NCBI RefSeq assembly: GCF_041261445.1
Contig: NZ_JBGCCU010000006.1
Location: forward strand, 310,001 to 374,000
Reading direction: 5' to 3'
Origin: Catenulispora sp. EB89
GTDB taxonomy: Bacteria > Actinomycetota > Actinomycetes > Streptomycetales > Catenulisporaceae
DNA: 64,000 bases
Below are positions 1 through 6,824 of this stretch, piece by piece. The translations under genes and the position numbers were made by a program. The notes beneath the pieces were generated by a model. The model did no database searches, had not been told where the DNA came from, and saw only the letters and a list, made by a program, of their open reading frames with translations. Numbering within the stretch: the stretch's first letter is position 1; the number at the start of each line of letters is the position of its first letter.

Positions 1-1643
1 TCGTCGAGCAGGGCGGCGACGGCCAGGTGGCAGCGGTCGCGCATCCGGCCGTCGACGTCCAGGAACGTCTCCAGGTCGGCGGTGGCGCCGCCGGCCAGGT
101 CGACCAGGGCGCGCAGCCGGTTCTGGCGGCCGCGCAGGCCGTCCACGCGATCGGAGACCGGCAGCGAGGCGGCCAGGTCGAGCGCGACGGCCGCTTTCTC
201 CCGGTTGTCCGGGATCTCCCGGCCGGCCATCAGCATCCACGCGGCTTCCCGCAGCGCGGCTTCCCGCAAAGCTATTCGGTGCTCGATGACGTCCGGGGAG
301 TCCAGATAAGCGATCTGCCACTGGAGCCGCGCGGCCGTCGGGTCGCTGCCCAGGCGCTTGCGCGCTTCCCGGTCGCGGGCCACGGCCGTCCAGTCCCGCA
401 GTTCGGTGGTGCCCAGGCGGTCCCAGGTGTCGATGGCGGCGGCCGGGTTGTTGGCGCGCAGCTGGGCCAGTCCGTAGTGGAAGGTGGCCATGCCGCCCCA
501 GTAGGACGACTGCCCGGACACCGGCTCCAGCACGCCCTGGGCCTCCTTGCCGCGGCCGGCGGCCAGCAGTACGGCACCGAGCCGAATACGTGCGGCGTGC
601 GAATGCGCGTCATGCCGCAGCGCCGCCTGGTAATGCGCGATCGCCTCGGCCGGACGGCCGGACTGCTCGCGCAGCAGCGCCAGGCCCAGGCGCGCCGGGG
701 CGAACGCGGCCTCGACGGCCAGGGAGTTGCTGAAGTGGTTCCATGCCAGGTCGTCCGCGCCGAGCTGCACGGCGAGCCGGCCGAGCGAGTAGTGGATGCG
801 CGGATCCTGCGGCGCGTATTGGGAGGCGGTGCGCAGGTCGGTCTCGGCCTGGTCGGTGCGGCCCATCTGCTGGTGCGCCAGGCCGCGGAACAGCAGCGCC
901 TCCGGGCGCAGCCAGGCCCCCCGCGACCACGGCGAGGCCGGGCCGGTGCCGCGGCGGAAGGCCTCGTCGTAGGCGGAGATCGCGTCGTCGTAGCGGAGCA
1001 GGGTGCTGAGCTGGATGCCCCAGCGGAACCACAGCTCGCCGCTGCCGCCGGGCACCGCGGCGGCCAGCAGGTCCTCGGCCTCCTTGACCCGGCCGTCGCG
1101 GCGCATCATGGTGGTCAGCGCCAGCACCGGCCAGTCCACGCCGGGCAGGGCGGCCAGCGCGGCGCGCGCCGTGGCCTCGCGCTGCGCGGTGGGGCCGGTG
1201 GTACAGGCCTTCTGCAGCCACATGACGGTGCGGATCGCGGTGTCCTCGTCGCCCGGCTCCAGGCCGTAGGTGATCGCCTTCAGGAAGTCGATGATCGGCT
1301 TGAGGTCGCCGTCCTCGGCGCGCAGCCGCTCCTCGGCGAACTGCCGGACCAGCCAGCGCGGCAGCTGGCGGAAGGGTTCGGGCAGCAGCGGGTAGGCCTC
1401 GCGGAAGCGCGCCATGGCGTCGGTGAAGATGCCCATCGCCAGGATGGTCTCGGCCTCGCCGAGCAGGGCGAGGCCGCGGTAGTGCTGCATGTCCTCAGGG
1501 GCGGACGCCAGACGGCGGGCCAGGCGCGCGTAACGGTCGCGAGCCCGCTCCTGCTGACCCACCGCAGCCAGGTCCTCCGCCTTCGCGAACTCCTGGGTGA
1601 TCCACTGCGGGTCCGTCCCTCGTCCACGCCCCAGCAAGGCCAC
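1..1643 (-). CDS. TPR-repeat protein, 3' part cut by window edge
   Basis: An open frame reads leftward from a GTG at 1643 (the codon read is followed by ALLGRGRGTDPQWITQEF) and runs off the left edge, so the C terminus is missing. The 547 visible residues are mostly paired amphipathic helices typical of tetratricopeptide repeats, with TPR-like units such as LLRYDDAISAYDEAFRRGT, DQAETDLRTASQYAPQDPRI and AEAIAHYQAALRHDAHSHAA. TPR proteins act as binding scaffolds, so the partner and role are unknown. No signal peptide or membrane segment is visible. An in-frame stop lies just upstream of the GTG, so the start cannot be much further out. The gene lies downstream of the PHP hydrolase gene on the same strand but is separated by 370 bases that include a terminator, so it probably has its own promoter. 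The frame is secure; the function is not. Confidence 0.75.
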   Translation of the reverse strand, partial: MALLGRGRGTDPQWITQEFAKAEDLAAVGQQERARDRYARLARRLASAPEDMQHYRGLALLGEAETILAMGIFTDAMARFREAYPLLPEPFRQLPRWLVRQFAEERLRAEDGDLKPIIDFLKAITYGLEPGDEDTAIRTVMWLQKACTTGPTAQREATARAALAALPGVDWPVLALTTMMRRDGRVKEAEDLLAAAVPGGSGELWFRWGIQLSTLLRYDDAISAYDEAFRRGTGPASPWSRGAWLRPEALLFRGLAHQQMGRTDQAETDLRTASQYAPQDPRIHYSLGRLAVQLGADDLAWNHFSNSLAVEAAFAPARLGLALLREQSGRPAEAIAHYQAALRHDAHSHAARIRLGAVLLAAGRGKEAQGVLEPVSGQSSYWGGMATFHYGLAQLRANNPAAAIDTWDRLGTTELRDWTAVARDREARKRLGSDPTAARLQWQIAYLDSPDVIEHRIALREAALREAAWMLMAGREIPDNREKAAVALDLAASLPVSDRVDGLRGRQNRLRALVDLAGGATADLETFLDVDGRMRDRCHLAVAALLD

Positions 1644-1823
1644 ACCGTCCCATCAACCCGTATCGCTGCCTACAGCTTGACACAATCGCCCCCGCCCGCG
1701 CCGGGCCTGATCCGGCACCGCGGGCACCGACCTGTTGTCCCTCACGGTCGGTGCTACACAGTTCACCCGGGCTCCACCCCGATATCACTTCGTGTGCGCG
1801 CTCTGTGTCCCTTCGCTGTCGTT

Positions 1824-1845
1824 CTAAACGTCTCTTGTCGTTTAG
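1824..1845. promoter_or_regulatory. Inverted repeat, possible operator for the TPR gene
   Basis: CTAAACG at 1824-1830 and CGTTTAG at 1839-1845 form a perfect 7-bp inverted repeat with an 8-base spacer. It sits about 180 bases upstream of the TPR start in a locally A/T-richer stretch. This could be a dimeric-regulator site. It is not followed by a T run, so a terminator is less likely. Function is inferred from position only. Confidence 0.35.
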
Positions 1846-1917
1846 GACGCCGTGATCACCGGGGAGGTTCCTTCGACGGGGCCGGGGACGGCAGTTTTGA
1901 CTAGGTTTTGACGGTGC

Positions 1918-1941
1918 GGTGACAGGCCGGGGCCTGTCACC
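1918..1941 (-). terminator. Hairpin terminator after the PHP hydrolase gene
   Basis: GGTGACAGGCC (1918-1928) and GGCCTGTCACC (1931-1941) form an 11-bp perfect inverted repeat with a 2-base gap, so the innermost pairs must open to make a loop. It lies about 75 bases beyond the stop codon of the leftward PHP gene. Confidence 0.6.
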
Positions 1942-1960
1942 GCCGTGCTGTCGGGTCGGC

Positions 1961-2020
1961 CTTGATCAGCCGTGATCAGCCGTGAAGCCCTGATCAACCC
2001 TGATCAGCCCTGATCAGCTC
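1961..2020. repeat. 10-bp-period tandem repeat containing TGATCA palindromes
   Basis: Six 10-base units follow one another (consensus TGATCAGCCC with drift), and five of them contain the palindrome TGATCA or a close variant. The stop codon of the PHP hydrolase gene (2014-2016) lies inside the last unit. The period equals one turn of DNA. Confidence 0.8.
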
Positions 2021-3669
2021 TGACCGCGGGTCGCCTTCAGGAACACCGGGTTGGTCAGCGCGGCCATCGGGCCGAACAGCAACGCGTCGCCCATCGTGTT
2101 GCCCTGACCCGGGGTGCCGTCGGCCATCGGGTGGCGGATCTCGGCGCGGACGTAGGCGGCCAGCGAGGCCGTGGTGCGCCAGACGACGACGCCGTCACCG
2201 TTGGCGTCCAGCGACTGCTGGAACATCTGGCCCTCGTCGGTGATCAGGCGGACGGTGCCGTTCGGGACGCCGTGCGCCTCCAGGCGGACGTCCACCGGGG
2301 CCGTCGTCGGCACCTTGAGCGTCTCGCCGATGCCGGCCTGCTTGCCGGCGCCGGTGACGGTGAAGTCCACGGTGACGGTGCTGGATTCGGCGATCCAGTT
2401 GCGGCCGGCGCGCAGGCCGTCCATCAGTGCGTCGGTGCGCAGGTCGTCGGCGTAGACGACGTTGTGCGGCAGGCCGATCACCTGCGGGACGCTGTGCGCG
2501 TCGCTGTTGCCCACGGCCGGCAGCCAGCGCTTGCCGGAGCGGACCGCCTCGCCGAGCTTCTGGTCCCAGGTGCTCACGGCGTGCTCGTCGTCGTAGGTCC
2601 AGGGGCCGGTCCACACCTCGGTGACGTCGGCGTCGTCGAACCCGAACTTCCACTGGCAGGCGACGTAGGCGCAGTACATGTGGGCCGGGGCGACCAGGCC
2701 GCCGTGCTTGCGCACCTCGCGGGCGAAGCGCGGGAAGGCGTCGTCGCGGCTGCGGTAGCGCCAGTCGATCCACTCGCCGGCCGGCAGGCCCATCGCGACC
2801 CAGTGGCCGTTGCGGGTGGTGATCTCCTCGCCGGTGATGATCAGCAGGTCCGGGCCGGCGTACTGGCCCCAGACACCGTGCGAGGCGGAGGTGTTGTGGT
2901 CGGTGGAGACCATGAAGTCCAGGTTCGCCGCGCGGGCGCCGGCGGCGACCTCGCTGGGCAGCCGCTTGCCGTCGGAGTAGACGGTGTGCAGGTGGCAGTC
3001 GCCCCGGTACCAGGCCTGGCCGCGGCCCTTGGCGCGGGTCGGCGGGTAGTTCGGGACGAACGGGGTGCCGGGCTTGCCGTAGGTCAGGGTCACCTGGACC
3101 TGGTAGTTCATGCCCTGCTGCGCCACCTGGTAGGGGCCCAGGGCGATGTGCCAGGTGCCCTTGTTGACCGGGCCGGGCAGGTAGCCGGGGGTGGCCTCGG
3201 TGGCGTTGATCGAGAACGCGGTGCGGAAGCCACCGGACCAGCCGCGGAACCCGGGGCCGCCGAGCGCGGTGCCGCGCTCGTCGAACACGCCGATGTCGCA
3301 GGAGTTGGTCTTGTCGCCGGAGGCGACGGCGGGGTGGTCGTAGGAGTAGCTGACGTCGATCTGCTTCACCCCGGCCGGGATCACGACCGGCAGGTAGACG
3401 AAGTCGGCGACGCCGGTGTCGAGGTGGCCGGTGATGGTCTGGGTGACCTGGGTGCCGTCGGCGGGGACGGAGCCGCCCGCCGCGCTGCCCGCGCTACCGG
3501 TGCTACCGGTGCTGTCGGCGGCGTGGGCGAAGGTCATGGGGCCCAGGGTGAGCGCCGCGGTCGCGGCGCCGACCGTCAGGACGCCCCGGCGGGACAGGCC
3601 GGAGGCGGCGGGGTCGGCCGACTCGGGCAGCGGTGCGACGTTGTGCTCGCAATAGCCATCTGTGCACAT
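2014..3669 (-). CDS. Tat-exported PHP-domain metallohydrolase (CehA/McbA-like)
   Basis: The 551-residue protein begins with a twin-arginine export signal: SRRGVLTVGAATAALTLGP followed by an AHA-type cleavage site near residue 50. An Ala/Ser/Gly/Thr linker follows, then a beta-rich domain to about residue 215. The PHP phosphoesterase domain starts with GDCHLHTVYSDGKRLPSE, which carries the metal-binding HxH. Further PHP motifs are STDHN, GEEIT, the APAHMYCA stretch and GNSDAHSVP. Family members hydrolyse phosphoesters, carbamates or related bonds with bound divalent metals. The substrate cannot be told, but the enzyme should fold in the cytoplasm with its metal and act outside the membrane. 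The start ATG at 3669 gives a complete Tat signal with a long n-region; only a weak GGA ribosome site precedes it. The stop codon lies inside the TGATCA repeat array. Confidence 0.85.
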   Translation of the reverse strand: MCTDGYCEHNVAPLPESADPAASGLSRRGVLTVGAATAALTLGPMTFAHAADSTGSTGSAGSAAGGSVPADGTQVTQTITGHLDTGVADFVYLPVVIPAGVKQIDVSYSYDHPAVASGDKTNSCDIGVFDERGTALGGPGFRGWSGGFRTAFSINATEATPGYLPGPVNKGTWHIALGPYQVAQQGMNYQVQVTLTYGKPGTPFVPNYPPTRAKGRGQAWYRGDCHLHTVYSDGKRLPSEVAAGARAANLDFMVSTDHNTSASHGVWGQYAGPDLLIITGEEITTRNGHWVAMGLPAGEWIDWRYRSRDDAFPRFAREVRKHGGLVAPAHMYCAYVACQWKFGFDDADVTEVWTGPWTYDDEHAVSTWDQKLGEAVRSGKRWLPAVGNSDAHSVPQVIGLPHNVVYADDLRTDALMDGLRAGRNWIAESSTVTVDFTVTGAGKQAGIGETLKVPTTAPVDVRLEAHGVPNGTVRLITDEGQMFQQSLDANGDGVVVWRTTASLAAYVRAEIRHPMADGTPGQGNTMGDALLFGPMAALTNPVFLKATRGQS

Positions 3670-3915
3670 GGTTTCCGACGATCCGCCACGCCGGTGAACC
3701 AGGCGTGAGCGTCAAGCGAAAGGTTGTGGGTTTGTTACGAGGGATACCGAGGACTAGCGAGGGGTGGCGAGGAGTATCGGGGATCCGGCAGGGTGCGCCG
3801 CGAAGCGCCGAACCATTGCACAATGCAATTGCTGGGACGCCCACACCAGGGCGCCGCGCGCGGAGCGGCGCGATGATGGAGGCATCTCCATCAGCGCGAG
3901 GAACGGGAGATCGAG

Positions 3916-4407
3916 ATGACCGGTATCGAGGTCCTCACCGCGGGACGCTACGGCTACGCCGACCGGCGCATCCACCGCGACGACTTCGCCCACCAACTGG
4001 CGGTCATGCTGCCGGCCGACGACGACGAACGGCTGCGACCGACCACCACCGTCAGTGCCGAGGACCTGGTCAGCGCGGCCAAACTGTGCCGGCACCTGGC
4101 CGAGCGCTATCCGTCCGAGCCACTGGGCCGGCTCGCCGAGCAGATCGCCTACCGCCTCGAGCACCCGATCACCCACCCCGGGGCCGTGGTGTACTACGCC
4201 GCCGCCATGCTGTGCCGGGAGCAGGAAGCCCTGAGCCGGGTCGAGAGCGCGACGACGGTGGCCGCGGTCCTGGAGACCCGCGCGGCGGGGCACGCCGCCG
4301 ACACCCTGGAAGCCACGGCGCCGCAGACGCTGCGGTACACGGTCAAGACCGCCATCGACGGCGACTTCGTCCGGGGCGCTCGGCATCTGAAGGCTCAACA
4401 GAACTGA
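3916..4407 (+). CDS. Hypothetical protein, 163 residues
   Basis: I do not recognise this protein. It starts at an ATG preceded by a good ribosome site (GGGAG, 6 bases away). The sequence is hydrophilic and largely alpha-helical, with no signal peptide and no membrane segment. A helical middle (SAEDLVSAAKLCRHLAERYP, then LAEQIAYRLEHP) is followed by a more hydrophobic stretch, VVYYAAAMLCREQEALSRV. The codon use matches neighbouring genes, so it is very likely a real coding region. It stands alone: the PHP gene is divergent, and a hairpin follows its stop. Nothing in the context suggests a role. Confidence 0.7.
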   Translation: MTGIEVLTAGRYGYADRRIHRDDFAHQLAVMLPADDDERLRPTTTVSAEDLVSAAKLCRHLAERYPSEPLGRLAEQIAYRLEHPITHPGAVVYYAAAMLCREQEALSRVESATTVAAVLETRAAGHAADTLEATAPQTLRYTVKTAIDGDFVRGARHLKAQQN

Positions 4408-4446
4408 GGATGGCCGGGCGGGTGGCCTGAAAGACGGCGGCCATCC
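4408..4446 (+). terminator. Hairpin after the 163-residue gene
   Basis: GGATGGCCG (4408-4416) pairs with CGGCCATCC (4438-4446) as a 9-bp stem with a 21-base loop, directly after the TGA stop. The rest of the 4408-4733 gap holds a 12-bp tandem duplication (GATGAAGTGCTT twice, about 4449-4472) and a TTGACA at 4672-4677 that could be a -35 box for the next gene, though no clear -10 box follows. Confidence 0.45.
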
Positions 4447-4733
4447 GGATGAAGTGCTTGATGAAGTGCTTGTGCGCGGCCTGACGGTGCCGACTGTCCG
4501 CGACTCCTGCGCGGTGAGCGCGGCGTCCTTCCTCGTTCGCGACCCCGGACGCCGCCCCCCGCTTCTCACCGCTCCCCCAGGTTCCGGGGCGGCGCAGCCG
4601 ACATCCCGGAAGTCCAGATCATCCCGCGGCGACCCGGTACTGTCACTGGATTGCGCGCCAGACACAAACCATTGACAGGGGCGCACTGCTGTGCACGACT
4701 GAAAGCGACAGGTGGAGGCGGAGGTTCGCGCGG

Positions 4734-5702
4734 ATGGAGACCATCGACTACGGCACCGGCGAGCTCGGCCGGGTGCGCTTCGTGCTGTCGCCGCTGGGAC
4801 ATCTGATCCACGGTGTGCACGACGGTCCGTGCAGCCGGGAGTCGCCGTGGCGGCAGCGTTGGTGGCCGCGGGCCCGGCGGCAGGTGAGCCTGGGTTCGGG
4901 GCGGCTGGTGCCGCTGATCAACCGCGCGCACCCGGACGCGCCGGCGTTCCTGCCGCTGGCGATCGCCGGTGACGGCGACGGGGCCGCGACCCCGACCTTC
5001 GAGCAGGAGCTGGACCGGCTGCGCGCCACTCCCCCGCACCTGCTGGGCTACCGGCTCGCCACCACCCCGGTGCGCACCGACGACTCCGACCGGCTGATCC
5101 GCGGCCTGCGCAACCAGGAGGACGCCTCGCTGCGCGCCGTCGTCGACGGCCTGCTGGCCCTCTACCGCGCCACGCTGATGCCGGACTGGCCGACGATCTC
5201 CGAGCGGCTGCAGCGCGACGTGTCGATGCGCCGGCGCCAGATCCAGCAGCACGGGACGCTGCCGATGCTCACGAATCTGCACTCTGATATCACCTGGCGG
5301 CCCCGTACGGAGCCCGGCGGCCCCGGCCCGGGGCTCATCCTGGCCCCGTGCCTGTTCGGCCAGCAGCGGGCCCACTGCGGCCCCGGCGCCGACGGCACCC
5401 AGGTGGTGGTCTACCCGACCGCCGAGCTGGAGGAGTCCTACGCCGCCCCCGACGACCACCTCGCGGCGCTGCTCGGCGCGGGACGCGCGGCGGTGCTGCG
5501 GAGCCTGGCGTCCCCGGCCTCGACCACCGGGCTGGCCCGGCGCCTGGGGATATCGGCGCCGATGGCCTCGACGCACGCCACGCTGCTGCGCAACGCGGGC
5601 CTGGTCTCGACGGCCCGGGACGGCAAGAGCGTGCGGCACGAGCTCACCGCGGTCGGACGGCAGCTGGTCGAGCTGAACCCGCAGACCGCCACCACGTTCT
5701 GA
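4734..5702 (+). CDS. ArsR-like winged-helix transcriptional regulator (DUF5937 type)
   Basis: This 322-residue protein has a long N-terminal domain (about 1-225) rich in Arg, Pro and Trp, and a C-terminal winged helix-turn-helix. The C-terminal part reads RAAVLRSLASPASTTGLARR, then LGISAPMASTHATLLRNAGL and a short wing, VSTARDGKSVRHELTAVG. This matches actinobacterial ArsR-family regulators that carry an N-terminal DUF5937-type domain of unknown ligand. No metal-binding Cys pair typical of metal-sensing ArsR proteins is visible, so a metal sensor is unlikely. The start ATG follows GGAGG by 9 bases. It is a single-gene unit convergent with the methyltransferase gene, and no target operon is obvious nearby. 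Confidence 0.8.
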   Translation: METIDYGTGELGRVRFVLSPLGHLIHGVHDGPCSRESPWRQRWWPRARRQVSLGSGRLVPLINRAHPDAPAFLPLAIAGDGDGAATPTFEQELDRLRATPPHLLGYRLATTPVRTDDSDRLIRGLRNQEDASLRAVVDGLLALYRATLMPDWPTISERLQRDVSMRRRQIQQHGTLPMLTNLHSDITWRPRTEPGGPGPGLILAPCLFGQQRAHCGPGADGTQVVVYPTAELEESYAAPDDHLAALLGAGRAAVLRSLASPASTTGLARRLGISAPMASTHATLLRNAGLVSTARDGKSVRHELTAVGRQLVELNPQTATTF

Positions 5703-5758
5703 GCCGCGACCAGCAAGCGCCAAGCGTTGACCGCTGAGCCCTGAAGCCAACGAACACC

Positions 5759-6652
5759 TCAGCGCTTGATCCCCACCCCGACCAGCCCCCAGATCTCCTC
5801 CCAGTCCTCGCGCAGCTCGCCGTCCGGCCGCCACAGCGGCCGCGGCACCACGCCGGGCTCGATGATCTCGGTCCCGGTGAACAGGGCCCTGATCTCGGCC
5901 TCGTCGCGCATGTACATCTTCGACGTCGCCTGGTCCCAGGCCCGCACCGCCGCCTCGGCCTGCACCGGGCGGCCGCCGTCGGTGATGTGCGAGACCACCA
6001 GGGCGCTGCCGGACGGGACCGCGGCCAGGAACTCCGCCACGATGCGGTGCGGGTCCTCCTCCGGGGCGATGAAGTGCAGCAGCGAGTTCATCACGATCGC
6101 CACCGGCTGCTCCAGGTCCAGCACTCGGCGCAGTTCCGGGTCGGCCAGCACCTCGGCCGGGCGGCGGACGTCGGCCTCCACCACCGCGGTGTGCGCCGGG
6201 TCGGCGGCGGCGACCAGGGCCCGGCCGTGGACGGCGACCATCGGGTCGTAGTCCACGAACACGATGCGCGCCCGCGGGTGCGCCCGGCGGGCCACGTCGC
6301 CGATGTTGTCGGTGCCGGGCAGACCGCTGCCCAGGTCGAGAAACTGGGTGATGCCGGAGGCGGCCAGGAACCGGGTCGCGCGGTTGAGGAACGCACGGTT
6401 CTCCTGGAGGATCTCGCGGGCCTGCGGCACATGCCGCAGCGCGGTCTCGGCGGCCTCGCGGTCCACGTCGAAGTAGTGCATGCCGCCGAGCAGGTACTCG
6501 TAGATGCGCGCGGTGTGGGCCTTCGTCGTGTCCAGTTCCGGCGGGACCCAGCCCGGGATCAGCGTGGCGTCGATGCTCTCGACGGCGTCCGCCGAGGTCA
6601 CGGCGGACCGGGGAAATCCGCCGGTGTTCGAGGCCTGATGTTCGTCAACCAC
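5759..6652 (-). CDS. S-adenosylmethionine-dependent methyltransferase (Methyltransf_19/DUF574 type)
   Basis: The 297-residue protein matches a methyltransferase family that is very abundant in filamentous actinobacteria. The SAM-binding motif I is FLDLGSGLPGTDNIGDVARR, followed by VFVDYDPMVAVHGRAL. The family-typical N-terminal phrase TKAHTARIYEYLLGGMHYFD and the later VIMNSLLHFIAPEEDP are also present. Such proteins are predicted to methylate small molecules or proteins; no substrate is established. The GTG start at 6652 lacks a clear ribosome site, so translation may be leaderless or start nearby. The gene is divergent from the CHAP-like protein gene and convergent with the ArsR-like gene. 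Confidence 0.88.
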   Translation of the reverse strand: MVDEHQASNTGGFPRSAVTSADAVESIDATLIPGWVPPELDTTKAHTARIYEYLLGGMHYFDVDREAAETALRHVPQAREILQENRAFLNRATRFLAASGITQFLDLGSGLPGTDNIGDVARRAHPRARIVFVDYDPMVAVHGRALVAAADPAHTAVVEADVRRPAEVLADPELRRVLDLEQPVAIVMNSLLHFIAPEEDPHRIVAEFLAAVPSGSALVVSHITDGGRPVQAEAAVRAWDQATSKMYMRDEAEIRALFTGTEIIEPGVVPRPLWRPDGELREDWEEIWGLVGVGIKR

Positions 6653-6824
6653 CTGCGAGAGCCTAGCGGAGATATCTCTGAGCCGGTTCTTAGGAAAAAG
6701 GGCGGGGATCGGGCCTTGACAGGCGGTGACTTTTCAGCTCCGGGACGCCTGTCATTGTCCCGATACGTCTTGGACCCCGCTCGTACGTCGTAATGTCGCC
6801 CCGCAGCTGGTAGAAATTTTGGTC

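Larger units (their letters stand above)
1644..2013. other. Intergenic region with inverted repeat, terminator and short repeats
   Basis: No gene is seen in these 370 bases. They hold three things described separately: an inverted repeat at 1824-1845, a terminator hairpin at 1918-1941, and a 10-bp-period TGATCA repeat array at 1961-2020. There is also a doubled GTTTTGAC around 1893-1911. The promoter of the leftward TPR gene must lie here, but I cannot pick convincing -35 and -10 boxes. Confidence 0.6.

Noticed and set aside
27-1904. Long plus-strand reading frame over the TPR gene
   Set aside because: It is the mirror of the minus-strand TPR gene: composition is Gly/Ala/Arg/Val-rich without domain character, while the minus strand gives clear TPR helices.
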